A stretch of 63,624 nucleotides of DNA from Tieghemiomyces parasiticus (GCA_027575765.1 JANBPT010000164.1:1-63624); one strand, 5' to 3'; shown: positions 10,607-22,963, counted from the stretch's first letter. Made by a program: numbers and translations. Notes: generated by a model from the sequence alone, not told the origin.

Positions 10607-10772
10607 GATGCGTAGAGGCAAAGAAGGAGAATTGGGAAAATATGGTAGGGGAGAGGGGGGAGAGGATTTGCGGTGGCGATATTGGTACAGAAGAGGTTTT
10701 AGGCTTGGGAGTGATTGGGAACGGATGTAGTGATGAATGCTTGACTTGTCCAACGTGAGTGCGGCTCGGCTC

Positions 10773-10779
10773 TTTTATA
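10773..10779 (-). promoter_or_regulatory. TATA box of the CsbD-like gene
   Basis: TATAAAA on the minus strand, 167 bp upstream of the preferred start at 10606. It is followed by a pyrimidine-rich leader. It supports the internal Met as the true start. Confidence 0.55.
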
Positions 10780-13537
10780 TCTCAGAGTTTTGTTTTAATC
10801 TGGGGAATGGGGTAGCCCAAAGATTGCACCCGCCTTCCCTTTGTCACAATCGCTGCAAAAATATTCGTCATGTCGGTTCCCGGTCTATCCTTTCGCTAGG
10901 AAGGTGATGTATCTTTCCTGTGGCCAGGCAAACCCGCCAGATCTCCCGGATATCAAGTGAGTTTTCAAGACGTCTCGGCCGGCCCACCGTCGTGTGCATG
11001 TGGGTGCCGTCACGACTCCGTCATATTGGTCGATCACATCGGCGAACTCAAGAATGTCAAGAGGGTGTCCTTACCAGCGCCGTCTCGATGTCACTTCAGC
11101 CAAATACACCGCCGCCTATCATTGGGCTGGTCTGGGAGCAGGTACCTCGCGGACCCTTACAGGCCCTCGATGACGCAGTCATTATGCCACGGCCCAATAT
11201 AGACAATTTAAAAATTGAAACGTCACGACGTAATCTACACTGTGCTGCTCAATCGCGGGGATTGGCCGCCTCGGATTACCATATTAGTTTGAGCGGTTCG
11301 CCAACACTGTGGTACTGTTGCCCCTGTCACCTTGTTTACCACGCCCGTCACCAGTAGTGAAGTGATATGGTAGGAATTATACCATCAGACAGCATCCACA
11401 GACCGCATTAATGACGTTCCCGGCAATATCCATCGGATACTTTAACAGTTGCTATAGGGTAGACCGGACAGCCTACACACTGAACAACTCAGGTAATCTG
11501 ACTAACCCAGTGAGGCCTCAGACGCTGTAGGATTTATCCACGTACACTCGTATGGCCCGAGGCGAGCAGAGGTTAGCGAAACGGTCTTGTTGCCCGGTGC
11601 AGGATAGACGATACTGACTCTCAGGTTTCGGACTGTCTATCCGTCATGGCCTACCAAAGGCACTGTCGTGGTGGTATCTGCCCCGAATAAGGCAGGGTGT
11701 TAGTAATCGAAGCTGGAGTGATCCTAAATTTGGCAACATCTGAAAGGAGAATATTACGTCTATTGCGCCTTGGGCCAAGCAGGTCTAGATGAGCAAGGTC
11801 CGAACGGTGGGCGCCTCCCCCCTCCGTCGCTCATTTATTGTTAGACACCGACACGTTACGTCAATCTCCCATACGGCAAGGACCTATGAGAAGGGAGTAC
11901 ATTACACGTGACTTGCGCACCTTCCTCCTTACCCCCATCGGCGGCGAGCCTGAGGTCAGCGTTGAGTCGGCTACGCTTGACTGGCGCGTGGTAACCTCTC
12001 CAGTGCAATATTCGTTTACCACAACATTCACAACTTCCTCAGTGAAAAGGGTCTTCTACGGCGTTCTCAGGCATAGGGCAAAGGCGGTCGCTGGAGCTGT
12101 GGCCGAACCGAAGCATCATGGCAAAGGAACTGCAAGAAATCTTTTTTTATACCACACACGTCAGTTTAGATAGCGGAGGATAAGGGGATGGGCTTGGATA
12201 CCGCCCACCCTTCGAGACCATTGGCCGGGGGCTCGCCAGGGGGACTAGCGCATGGCCAATCACCATGTGCGGGTTGCTGTTTGGCAGGGAGGGGTGGAGT
12301 GGAGAAGTATGGGTGGAGGACAACGGTGCACGGATGGGGAGAGTTGCCGGACAGTGGGGTCTCCTCGCTAGCAGGCAGAGGGCAGACTACAGCTGGCGTA
12401 AGTTGGCGGGCTTCATGGGCGGCTCTTGTCTACGTCGTCCTTGCAGACTTGGTCATTAGTCAGCCACGCAAAGTGCCTGGCCTCACTGCGGCTGCGGCCT
12501 ACCTACAGATCTTGCTGTGCTCTGCCAGCCAAGCGTGCCGTGTGCAATGAAACATGTACGACCAGCCGTCCCAGTCCGCAGCTGACGGTCACTTCCCCCC
12601 AACCGGCCGTGGGCCATACGGCATTTGGTCCTCCGGATACGCGTTTCCGTCTGCCAGGGGACAACGGTAAGTGGCCGTGGGGGCCGGACTGCACCGGCAG
12701 TCGCCATGTCCGTCACGGCTCTGCCCCGCGCTTCTGCTACCTTAGATACCCTAGGGACGCCTGGGCCGTCAAGACCAACAGAGGGCGGGAGGGCCGCGCC
12801 ACCCCAGAGACAAAGGATGTGCGAAGGTCAGGGCTACACCGGCCACAAAACGGACGGGAGTTCTTTTCGCCGTTGCTAGCAATGTCCCACCAGGACAAGC
12901 GGCCAGGCCTGCAGATTCTCCACAAATCCATTGGCCAGCGTCTGCCCCACCGCTGGGAGGGCATCTCCCCCGCACCCAACCGCCATTGGTACTCTCCCAC
13001 AAGGGCCTCCCACCCTTCCCCCGCGGTTTTACACGGCCTCCCCCGCCGCCGGCCGTCTACCCTTACTGCTGCCCGCGCACCTCACAGCACCGGGTTCTGC
13101 GCCGCCCCCGCCCGCCACTCCCCCCTTCATTACCTGACACACATCCTTCGGCCCTGGCATGCCCATTCCCTTACTGACTCTCCGCTGTCTCTTCAAGCTA
13201 TCTACGTTTCCGTTTTTCCCTGACCGAACACTTGTTTCCCTCCAGAACAGTAGCGACCTGTCAGAATTCTCACCGTTGATTGCCCACTGCCCCGCGTCTT
13301 AGCCTTCGCTGGCCTCTTCGCCAACCGATCCTTGGCCGACCGGCCCTGTTCTTTGCCCCCGCAGCCACCCTCCAGGGGCTCTCCACCCCTTGACAAATCC
13401 ACCTGCGGCCCACTCCTGTTCTTCCTTTCACCAGCGGTTACTACCTGCATTTCTTTTCGCCGGCGGCTCCCACCCTGCCACCCTCCTGGCCCGAGTCAAC
13501 CAGTTACACCCCCCCATACGCCAAGCGGACCAAGACC
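10780..13537. other. intergenic region and long pyrimidine-rich leader of the bZIP gene
   Basis: About 2.8 kb between divergent genes. No domain-bearing frame was seen. The 265-residue frame at 12426-13223 is compositionally odd and unsupported. From about 13000 to the bZIP start the plus strand is C/T-rich. From about 13163 to 13537 it has no ATG, which suits a long 5' leader. An ACACGTGAC E-box-like site lies near 11904-11912. Confidence 0.5.
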
Positions 13538-14827
13538 ATGGCCAAGTTCAACACCCTCGATGACTACCTAGCGGCTCTGAATCCAGATTCGCCGGACAGT
13601 ACTCCGGCCATCACCGCCCAGGAGATCCACGACGAGTTGGCATTATGGTCGGGCGCCCAGTTCCACTTTGACAACTCGGCCACCGCGGGCCAGGCGCAGC
13701 AGTCGTCTTCTAACATGTACGCTGCCGCCACGGCCCTAAGCCTAGTGCCGCCGAGCAACTACCTGTTCAACGCGAACGCCGCTGCTGGCGTTCCGTCCTC
13801 TCAGGGGGTCGGCGTCCCCGCGCTCTCGCCCCTGGACTTCTTTGCGCTTAGCCAGCAGACCCAAGAGCGGGCCCTGCAGCAGCAGCAGTTGCAGCAGGCC
13901 GGCCTCCGTTCTTCTACGACGGCAGCCGCCGCCACCCAGAACCTTTTCAGCCAGCTCAACGGTACCTACAATCCACTTCTCAACCTACTGGCCTCCCACC
14001 CCGGCACTCCTATCACGGCCACCAATCCAGCCGTCCTGATGGCCCCCATGTCGCACCGACCTGCGCCGGTCGCAGTGGACACGGCCTTCCCGTCCATCGC
14101 ACCCCACCCGACATCTTCTCCGTCGACGGCTGCCGCTGAATCCAAATCCAGCACCGTGAAGCCCGCCAAGAATCCGTCGCCTCGCAGTGCCGCCGCCAAA
14201 TCGTCGAACCCGGGCGGTGCCCTCACTTCGCCGACCAAATCCCGGCTCATGCCCATTAGAACCTCCGCTGCCGCCTCGTCATTATCAGCTACTACCACTC
14301 CCTCCGATCCCACGGGAGCGGCTGTCAAGCGCGACCACGACCAGGTCAATCAGGAAGCCCCTGATGACGAGGACCAGAATCACACCGAGGAGGATAAGCG
14401 GCGGCGCAACACAGCTGCGTCAGCGCGCTTCCGGGCGAAGAAAAAGCTGCGCGAGCAGGCGCTGGAACGCACTGCCGAGGAGATGACCCACAAGGCCGAT
14501 GTCCTCGAGAAACGTGTCCGCGAGCTCGAGACGGAAATCCGCTGGCTCCGTAACCTGGTCACCGAGAAAGACCCAGCCCTCCTGGCCTCGCTTGCCCAGC
14601 GTGGACCTGCCGGAATGACCGCTGCCCAGTACGCCGACGCCGGGGACGTTACTCTGGCGGACAACAGCACGCTAGCTGGTAGTAACCGTTACCAACAGCC
14701 CAGCCCGTACCGTCATCGAGAGGAGGCCAAGGCAGCCACGGCCGGGTACAGCGGTGACCAGGCTCTTGCCCCCAAGCGCCCCAGATTACTGCCCTCCTCC
14801 GCTAACGGTAATTCGGCTAGCACATGA
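13538..14827 (+). CDS. bZIP transcription factor, Cys-3/MetR/Zip1 type
   Basis: Single exon, 429 residues; the start ATG sits in a strong context (ACCATGG). The N-terminal two thirds are low complexity (Gln run near residue 114, Ser/Ala/Pro-rich), as expected for an activation region. The basic region is at about 287-303, with the signature KRRRNTAASARFRAKKK. It leads into a leucine-zipper helix to about 350. This basic region (Asn-Thr-Ala-Ala-Ser-Ala-Arg-Phe) is typical of fungal sulfur regulators such as Neurospora CYS-3, Aspergillus MetR and S. pombe Zip1, not of Gcn4 or AP-1 factors. The inferred role is control of sulfur assimilation and related stress genes in the nucleus. Other members of the same bZIP subgroup cannot be excluded. 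Confidence 0.85.
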   Translation: MAKFNTLDDYLAALNPDSPDSTPAITAQEIHDELALWSGAQFHFDNSATAGQAQQSSSNMYAAATALSLVPPSNYLFNANAAAGVPSSQGVGVPALSPLDFFALSQQTQERALQQQQLQQAGLRSSTTAAAATQNLFSQLNGTYNPLLNLLASHPGTPITATNPAVLMAPMSHRPAPVAVDTAFPSIAPHPTSSPSTAAAESKSSTVKPAKNPSPRSAAAKSSNPGGALTSPTKSRLMPIRTSAAASSLSATTTPSDPTGAAVKRDHDQVNQEAPDDEDQNHTEEDKRRRNTAASARFRAKKKLREQALERTAEEMTHKADVLEKRVRELETEIRWLRNLVTEKDPALLASLAQRGPAGMTAAQYADAGDVTLADNSTLAGSNRYQQPSPYRHREEAKAATAGYSGDQALAPKRPRLLPSSANGNSAST

Positions 14828-15848
14828 GGGCCTCGACGGGAGATTATTGCCGGCTTGCGGTCGTTCTCAACCATGACTTTGGTAGCACGTCCAACCTTGT
14901 GAATAAGTGATACCATCTCTCCTCCCTCGATAAGGGCGTTGCACCTTCATTACTAGTACCTTCCCTCCATTTCTTCTCATTTTAGTTGGCTTCACCAGGC
15001 AACCGCGGTGGTAAAGGCTTTGTCAAGCGTCCAGGCTAACAGCCCCGCACGTTCCCCGGACCTAGTCTGCTTTGTGACCAATGGGTGGACGGGTTCGCAC
15101 CCATCGAGTCTCTCACGTAACTTATTTCCTATTTAGACGACTTGATCGGACTTACACATAATTTTCTGGACTTTCTTTACTTTTTTTTTCTTTCACTTTT
15201 TACATTGACAACGGACAATACATTCATTTTTTTAGGTTCAAATCCGGGGTAGCCTGAAATGGGACAGTGAGAAGTCACAGGTATACGAGAAGTACAGTGT
15301 GACCAGTACATCATCAGTCAAAGAAGTCCAGCAGGGTCGTCAAATCGACCGCCTCAGTCGGTGCATATAGCACTGTCACGGCGTTCCGAAACATTACCAA
15401 CTGGTTAGTGTCTATAGCAATAGAAAATATTAATACTACCTCACACGAACCATATATGAAGAACCACCACCTCCCATGTGGGCAGTGGCGAAGAGCGGGC
15501 GGGTGCATGTTACTTGCAAAGCCTCTAGGTCGCAGCCTTCTTTTTTTCTTTCTCTCTCTCTCATCAGCCTACCACGCGCACATTGACCTTGAAAGACGCG
15601 TGCCTCACGAACTTTCATTCCGGCGCTTCACATTCACATCCTTTGCGCACGGTAGCTTTGTCCATTCCCTCCATCTGTGCTTCTTACTCACCATTACGCA
15701 GTACACTCCTTGCCAGGCTGCACTTGCCTTTTTTTGCTCTAGAACGGCGAGTCTCCCCTATCTCGGTTAATCAGGCACGCAATCACGGCTTCGCACTCTT
15801 TTTAACCTTCTTAGCCTCTACTTACGACCACCGCTAACGTCCCCCGCC
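14828..15848. other. intergenic region upstream of SNW1
   Basis: About 1 kb between two plus-strand genes. It holds T-rich runs near 15170-15240, pyrimidine-rich sequence from 15540, and no recognisable gene. The short frames found here are unsupported. Confidence 0.55.
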
Positions 15849-17781
15849 ATGTCGTCCTTGGCCGAGTAAGTCCCCTCTAAACTGGAAACGCTAATCGATG
15901 GGTCAACCCTCCCCCCTGGCGGCTACCATCTCGGCCCGCTACAAGGCGCCATTCCGTCGCTAACGCTGATTGCGCCCCTCCCCCCTACCCGCCACTCTTC
16001 ATTCCCCCACCAGTCTTCTTCCAAAACCCAAAAACCAGATCGCTCGCCCGGCCCCGGCTGCGCACGAGGACGTCATCAACGATGGCGAAGCGTTACTTGA
16101 ATCCTCGGTTGCCCAGTCGTCCCAGGTCCTGACAACCACAGGGCCGCCACCCTATGGTCACCGGCAGGGTTGGGTTCCCCGCACGGCCAGCGACTTTGGC
16201 GACGGCGGGTCGTTCCCAGAAATCCACGTCGTCCAGTATCCACTCGGATTGGGCCGCAAGAAGGGCACCGCCAAGGGTGGTATCGGACTGGGTGGCAACG
16301 CCCTAGCAGGCGCCCCGCTGCCCCTTCAGGTCAATGCTGCGGGTGAGGTGCAGTATGACGCAATCGCTCGTCACGGCCACGCCGCGGACCGGACCATCCA
16401 CAGCCAACCGCAGGACTTGGTCCCGCTTCGGGAGCGTCCTGGGTTCCAGAGCCTCGATACAGATGCCTTGTTAGAGCGTCCAGACGCCGAGACAGTGAAA
16501 GATACGGCCGAACGCACACGGATGGCCCTCGAAAAGATTACACAGGGAAAGATCGCCGCCACACAGCTCAAGAATGTAGTCAAGGCCGGGACCAACAAGG
16601 ACCCAGAGTACATTCGGTACACGCCAAACCAGCAGGGCGTGACCTTTAACTCGGGAGCCAAGCAGAGGATCGTGCGAATGGTTGAGATGCCCGTCGACCC
16701 GTTCGAACCCCAACGATTCAAGCACAAGAAGGTACCCCGGGGACCCCCGTCCCCACCAGCGCCGGTCATGCACTCACCGCCCCGCAAGGCCACCGCCGAG
16801 GAACAGCGCGACTGGTTTATCCCTCCGTCCATCTCCAACTGGAAGAACGCCAAGGGGTTCACCATCCCACTTGACAAGCGTCTGGCGGCCGACGCGCGCG
16901 GCATGCAGGACGTGCAAATCAACGATAATTTCGCCAAGATGGCCGACGCCCTCAACGCCGCCGACCGTCAAGCCCGTGAGGGTGTCCGGCAACGTGCCCT
17001 ACAGCAGCAAAAGCTGGCCCAGAAAGAACGCGATGCCAAGGAACAGCACCTGCGAATGTTGGCCCAGAAGGCCCGCGAGGCCCGCGCCGGCGGCGTCCCC
17101 GATACCCCGGCCAATGCCGCCGCGGGTTACGACGACAACGTCGGCGACACGGCCGAGGGCTACCAGGAGCGGGAGGCCCTCCGTCAAGAACGCCAGCGCG
17201 AACGTGAGCGTGAGGCGCGGATGGCCCACATGGGTACTGAGCAACGGGCCAAACTTCTGGCCAAGGCGCAGAACCGTGACCTCTCGGAAAAGATCGCCCT
17301 CGGACTGGCCAAACCCACGGCCAGCAAGGAGAGCATGTTTGACCAACGGTTGTTTAACATGAGTGAGGGGCTCGATACCGGGGCTCGCGGGGCGGACGAG
17401 GGCAGCTACAACGTTTATGACAAGCCGCTGTTCACCAATGCTAGGTCCAGTATATACCGGCCGACCCGCAACCACGATCCCGACGCGTTCGGCGGTGGGG
17501 ATGCTGATAAGATTACGGGGATGCTTAAACAGGACCGGTTCGAAAATGGTGGGGGCAGTGGCAGTGCGACGTTCAAAGGGTTCGGCGGGACGGACAGCAA
17601 GAGTACCGCCCCCCGAGACGGTCCCGTGCAGTTTGAAAAGACCACCGGGAGTACGGCAGCGGGTGGCCAAACGGCCACTGATGTGTTTGGGCTTAATAGC
17701 TTTATGGAGGAGGCCAAGAAGGGTAAGCGGCCCGCAACGAGTGGTGGTCGATCGCCGTCGCCGAGTAAGCGGGTACGTTAG
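15849..17781 (+). CDS. PRP45: SNW domain splicing factor (SKIP/Prp45)
   Basis: Two exons, 15849-15865 and 16014-17781, encode 594 residues. The 17-nt first exon (ATGTCGTCCTTGGCCGA) ends at a GTAAGT donor; the acceptor is CAG. The joined start reads MSSLADLLPKPKNQ. The protein follows human SNW1/SKIP closely: GPPPYGHRQGWVPR (about 49-62), FGDGGSFPEIHVVQYPLGLG (about 67-86), YIRYTPNQQGVTFNSGAKQR (about 205-224), and the eponymous SNWKNAKG at 280-287. A charged coiled-coil and an SPSPSKR nuclear-type tail complete it. It is a core component of activated spliceosomes and, in animals, a transcription coregulator. An AATAAA lies just after the stop. Confidence 0.95.
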
Positions 17782-18309
17782 AGACATGGAGGTACAGTTA
17801 AGCCGGCAATAAATAATTGGTATATGTTTATGTATCAATGTGGTTTGCTTTATCGATACAGTAGAGTTAGCATGGCAGCAGGTACCTGTATTCGTAGTCC
17901 ATGAACAGACTTGTTAATAATCAGATTATAACCGACGGCACTATATCAGCACTTGGGGTCAAGTTTTGTTGGCGAAACTCCCACGCAAGCATATAATTGT
18001 TTTTTTTTAATACATTGTATTTTTGAAGGCGTATGTTGTAGCAGTAGCCGCGTCTCGTTGTGAAGATTGGGGGGGATGACATTGTCAAGTACAGTACAGA
18101 ACTCGGGCGAGCAAAGGAGGGCCACGATTGGATATAGCGCAAAGCGCAGGTCTAAAAAAACTCAAGGAGAGAAGTAAAAAAAGGGTAGCGTGGCGAGGTA
18201 CCAGAAGAACCGCACGACTATGGCATATGCCAAGTATGGCCCATAGGGTGAAGCGGGGAGGGTGGGGTGATTATAGCAGAGAGGGGGGGTATCCACCATT
18301 GAGTACACC
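17782..18309. other. intergenic region between convergent genes
   Basis: Contains the SNW1 polyadenylation signal and T- and A-rich runs (about 18000-18010 and 18150-18182). No gene seen. Confidence 0.5.
17808..17813 (+). terminator. polyadenylation signal of SNW1/PRP45
   Basis: Canonical AATAAA 27 bp past the stop codon, followed by AT-rich sequence. Confidence 0.55.
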
Positions 18310-18546
18310 TCATTCTGAAGTGACAACGGTCCCACTTGGCCGACCGGGCACGGGCGTCCGCTTGGCGTAGAAGTTATCGTGGGTAGCCAGGGCCTGCTGC
18401 TCGTTCAGCTGGCGCTGCTTCTTCTTTTCGAGCGCCGGACACGGGAACAGTGTCGGTGCGGCGACAGTGAAGACGCACCCGGCGGCACAGAGCATAAACA
18501 GCCGCGAGGTCAACCGATCCCTCTGGACGATGGTCAGTGGGCGCAT
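18310..18546 (-). CDS. small putative single-span membrane protein, unidentified
   Basis: A 78-residue frame beginning MRPLTIVQRDRLTSR. A hydrophobic segment (about residues 16-35) with three Cys residues follows, then a charged stretch (EKKKQRQLNEQQ). A short basic N-terminus, one membrane segment and a charged tail resemble small mitochondrial inner-membrane or assembly factors, but I cannot assign a family. A TTTATATC TATA-like element lies 25-35 bp upstream on this strand. Codon use and GC are gene-like. It may be an incomplete model or a chance frame. Confidence 0.4.
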   Translation of the reverse strand: MRPLTIVQRDRLTSRLFMLCAAGCVFTVAAPTLFPCPALEKKKQRQLNEQQALATHDNFYAKRTPVPGRPSGTVVTSE

Positions 18547-19791
18547 CGTCAGAGTGTTTTATGGGGTTGATATAAACCTTTTTTTTAAAAAAAAGGGGGC
18601 GGGCTAAAGGGATCAAGAGGAGCGACGTGGAGATCGAGTCGGGCGCGGATCGCGGACTTGACGGCTAGGGGAGGTGGGGGTGAATGTTCGATGCCTCTGG
18701 CACGGCGGATTAGAGTAGATTAGGTTGGCACAAGGTCATTGAGTTGCGTTATCTGGCCGTGAAATGGGGCGTACAGTGGAGGGAGAGGGCACCGAGATGT
18801 GGTGCGAGCCAAGGTCTAACCGCGTGAATCTAAATAATTAGGGTGCCGCTGCCCACTGAAGTGAAATGGACTATAATGTGTACAAGTTGTAGGTACCCGG
18901 AAAGGCTTGTGGGGTGGATGAAACCGCCGAGACGAATGTGCGTGTGTGTGGAGGGAGGGGGTATTGGATGTCCAAACGTAGACGGTTGGACGGTGTATGA
19001 GACCTGTGTGCACCCACAGACCCTCATGAGAGCCATCTTGGATTAGAGGGGAGCTAGGCTGTTTCTCCGATAATACCTCTTCCTGCAAGCCCTGGAGATC
19101 CCCTACCCTTACCATTGGCTTCCCTGTACTACGCAAGCCCACAACGACCATGCCCTTGCCTCCCCCCCCCACTCTCCCCCATCCCTTTAGGTAACTTTTT
19201 ATATGTCACGTGAGACTATTCGCCTGCAGCCTAATCCGCCTACCCCGTCTACCCTGGCGGGCTTGTAAGGTGCCCCATCTGCCAGGGCGTGTCTCAATAA
19301 ACCTACGCTTTGACCACTGTACACAACGGCTGGACTAGTCGAGTATGCTGGGGTGCCTGTAAACTTAAATCATTCGGTGCCAAGCTGACTGGCCAACCGC
19401 ACGGCCCGTCTGATCCACACCGCCACACCGAAAGGTGGTGGGAGGGGCTGGCTGGGAGGGCCCTAGTTATTACAGATCCAACTAGCCAATGTGGGGGGGG
19501 GGAATACTCAGCGCCCAACTGTTGTGGGTCACCTGAATCCCACACTTGGCGTTTAGCTCTCTACACCAGTGATACCGTCGCTCGGCCTGAGAGAGATCAT
19601 TCAGACTTGCCACTCCCTTCAGGTGCCCTGGCCCCGTCTACTGTGACACCTTAGCCATACGCCTTGACCTGTTCGGAACCTGAGGATCAGCCCATTCCTT
19701 ACCGAATTACACCACTACCGTTCCCTTCAGCCTCCCTTCACTCTGTACCTTCCCCCGCCCCGCCCATTCGCCTACACACGTTAGAAGCAGG
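18547..19791. other. divergent intergenic region upstream of the GARS-AIRS gene
   Basis: About 1.2 kb with no supported gene. It contains a TCACGTGA palindrome at 19206-19213 and a run of ten G at 19493-19502. A C-rich leader precedes the GARS-AIRS start. Confidence 0.55.
19206..19213. promoter_or_regulatory. TCACGTGA palindrome (Cbf1-type E-box)
   Basis: Identical to the copy at 609-616. It lies 579 bp upstream of the GARS-AIRS start codon, in a region that also serves as upstream sequence for the small minus-strand gene. A functional role is inferred. Confidence 0.45.
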
Positions 19792-22363
19792 ATGAGTGAA
19801 GCAGGTGAGTGTCACTAGCCCTCGTCGCCCGGAGGCAATGCACCTCCCTCCCTTCCCTGCACCCTGAGACAGCTGGAATGAGCGCCTCCGCAAGTCTAAG
19901 GCTACATAATCACTAACAACCTCGAACCTCCACCGCTTCTTCCCCCACCAAGTGTCGCACCCGACTAACGTCCTCGTGCTCGGTAGTGGGGGCCGCGAGC
20001 ACGCGATCGCCTGGAAGCTGGCGCAGTCTCCTAAGGTGGACCACATTTTCGTTGCGCCGGGCAACGGCGGCACGGCGAGCGTCTCCCCTAAGGTGACCAA
20101 CATTACGGTGGAGGGCCCCGGTTTCACGAGTTTGATCAAGTTCGCGCTGGCTCACAGCGTTAGCCTGGTCATCCCGGGCCCCGAGCAGCCCCTGGTCGAG
20201 GGTGCCACCGACTTGTTCAAGCGGGCGGGTATCCCGTGTTTCGGACCTAGCCTGCGCGCCGCCGCCATGGAAGGCTCCAAGGCATTCAGTAAGGATTTCA
20301 TGCAGCGCCACCAGATCCCTACCGCGGCCTACCGTAACTTCACAGACTACGAGGCCGCTTGCGCCTACGTGCGTTCGGTCGACCACGACGTGGTCATCAA
20401 GGCCTCCGGCCTGGCCGCCGGTAAGGGTGTGCTGATGCCGCAATCTCAAGAGGAAGCCCTAGCGGCCCTGCGTTCGGTGATGGTCGATCGTGAGTTTGGC
20501 GTAGCGGGTGACGAAGTCGTCGTGGAGGAGCTGCTGACGGGCCAGGAAATCAGCGTCCTGGCCTTCGCCGATGGCTACACGATCTACCAGTGCCCGCCCG
20601 CCCAGGACCATAAACGCGCCTACGACGGCGACCAGGGTCCCAACACGGGTGGGATGGGATGCTACGCCCCCGCCCCCGTGGCCTCTGCCGAACTCCTGGA
20701 CGAGGTCCAGCGGTCCATCCTCCAGCCCACCATCGACGGGATGCGTCGCGAGGGGTTCCCTTTCGTTGGGATGCTGTTCACCGGTCTCATGCTCACTCCA
20801 CAGGGCCCCAAGGTCCTCGAGTACAACGTGCGATTCGGTGACCCCGAGACCGAGGTTATCCTGCCCCTGCTGGCCCCGACCTGCGATCTTTACGACGTTT
20901 TTACGGCCTGTGTTGAGGGCCGCCTGGATTCCGTCAAGCTGGAGTTTACCCAGGCCAGCGCGGCCACCGTCGTCATGGCCTCGGCCGGGTATCCCGGCGC
21001 CTACCCGAAGGGCCTGCCCATTTCGCTGGGACCTCTGGGGCCCGACACTCTGGTGTTCCACGCCGGGACCCAGACCGACGGCGACCGCGTTGTCACCTCA
21101 GGTGGCCGGGTCCTGACTGTGACGGGCGTGGGCGAGACCCTTCCCCTGGCCCTGGCGACCGCCTACGCTGGCGCTCAACTCATCAGCTTTGAAGGCGCCT
21201 TCTACCGTCGCGATATCGGCCACCGCGCCATCGCCTACCTGGAGGCGCGTGAGGAGGCTGGCAAGGCCGCGGGGCCGGGCCTCACCTACGCCGACGCGGG
21301 GGTTAACATTGACGCCGGCAACGAGCTGATCGACCGGATCCGCGCCGAAGTCAAGAGCACGCGTCGCCCCGGTACTGATTCGGAACTCGGTGGGTTCGGC
21401 GGACTGTTTGACCTCAAGGCCACGGGGTTCCGGGATCCTGTCCTGGTATCGGCGACGGACGGCGTGGGTACTAAGCTCAAGATTGCGCACGCGATGGGGA
21501 TCCACGATACCGTGGGGATCGACCTGGTGGCCATGCAGGTCAACGACGTGATTGTCCAAGGTGCCGAGCCTCTGTTCTTCTTAGACTACTATGCCTGCGG
21601 GCACCTCGACGTGGACGCTGCCCGGGCCTTCATTGGCGGTGTGGCCGAAGGGTGTCGCCAGTCCGGGTGCGCCCTCATTGGCGGCGAGACGGCCGAGATG
21701 CCTGGCATGTACAGCAAGGGTGACTACGACGTGGCCGGGTTCGTCGTGGGCGCCGTCGAGCGCGACCGTATTCTCCCGCGTCTCGACGCCATGCAGACCG
21801 GTGACGTCCTCCTCGGCCTGGCATCGTCCGGGGTTCACTCCAATGGCTTCTCGCTCGTCCGCAAGATTATCGAGCGTCAGAACCTAACCCTCCACGACCC
21901 CTGTCCGTTCGAAACCTCCGGCACTGAGCCCATCACCCTGGGCCAGGCTCTCCTCACCCCAACCCGGATTTACGTCCGTGCCCTCCTCCCTCTGCTCCGT
22001 GAGGAAGATGGCATCGTCAAGGCTATGGCCCATATCACCGGCGGCGGGTTCAGTGATAATGTACCGCGTGTCCTTCCGAAGCACTTGGGCGTCAACGTGG
22101 ATGCCGCCGCCTGGCCTCTGCCCCCGGTGTTCCGCTGGTTGAAGGAGGCTGGCGGGGTGGCCAATGTTGAAATGGCCCGTACTTTCAACTGCGGTATCGG
22201 TATGGTCCTCGTCGTCGACGCCGCCCGGGCCGATAAGGCTATGGAGATGCTCCGCCAGGCTGACAGCGAGATCCAGGTCTACCGAATTGGTGAGGTCTGT
22301 GAGTTGAGCGAGGAGGCAGATACCGAGCGGGTTACCCTAATCAACACTGAGACCGCCTGGTAG
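19792..22363 (+). CDS. ADE5,7: bifunctional GAR synthetase / AIR synthetase (purine biosynthesis)
   Basis: Two exons, 19792-19804 and 19953-22363, encode 807 residues. The long frame has no ATG at its 5' end (it opens at a GTG). The start is recovered from a 13-nt first exon, ATGAGTGAAGCAG, followed by a GTGAGT donor, a CACTAAC branch site and an AAG acceptor. The joined start reads [20 protein letters not shown]. The N-terminal half is GAR synthetase (Pur[17 protein letters not shown]-grasp fold to about 430). The C-terminal half is AIR synthetase (Pur[23 protein letters not shown]). It catalyses steps 2 and 5 of de novo IMP synthesis in the cytosol, as a fusion typical of fungi. Length matches yeast Ade5,7 (about 800). 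Confidence 0.96.
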
Positions 22364-22963
22364 AGTAATGGCGGTGGTTTATTTTAGTTTGGCGTAAAAA
22401 AGATCCAAGCGGGTTACGACTAAAATAGGTTGTCATTTCATCACCCCTCTCTGCCTGCCATTTTGTGCACAGTATTTACTTCTCAACGACTACACAGCCG
22501 CTGTCCCAAAGCACCTGTTCTCTACCAATAAATCCCTCTCCCCCACCCAGCGTTATCTGAAGTGCACAATTATGGCATACATTTTTGCTGCAGTCTTAAC
22601 AGCACAGAGCCCTCCCTTACTGAAAGCTATAAAATCAAAAAAACATCGATGTTTGGGCAGGGGGGCGGTGGATTGAGTGAATGTATCCCTTTATTGTACG
22701 CTGAATCCGATTCACGCGCTAGGCCTGTAGCCAAGATGACGGGTTAACTAAGTCATCCGTGCTGACCACAAGCCTGGCACGCAAGGCAGGAGGGAACCGT
22801 CTGCCAAGCTACAGCATCCCTAGAAAACAAAAACACCCACGGCGACACCCATGCGGGGACAAGGGGGGGGGGGGAAAGAAAGAGAGTCTCACACAATCTG
22901 GCGTACGGGATTCGAGATATGGTCCGCAGCGGAATGAATGAGCAAAGAACCGATAGAAGGCGC
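22364..22963. other. convergent 3' intergenic region
   Basis: Lies between the 3' ends of the GARS-AIRS gene and RPL22. It contains an AATAAA near 22527 and a run of twelve G at 22863-22874. The short frames present have no domain. Confidence 0.55.

Noticed and set aside
8912..10615. Plus-strand frames of up to 227 codons opposite the CsbD-like gene (Gly/Val/Ala-rich)
   Set aside because: They mirror the repeats of the minus-strand gene; composition is that of a shadow frame and no domain is visible.
12426..13223. 265-codon plus-strand frame upstream of the bZIP gene
   Set aside because: Arg/Pro/His/Cys-rich sequence without any motif, in a C/T-rich region that fits an untranslated leader better.
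15234..15256. T-arm-like GGTTCAAATCC, possible tRNA B box
   Set aside because: The T-stem does not pair and the 5' side is a poly-T run with no A box or acceptor stem.
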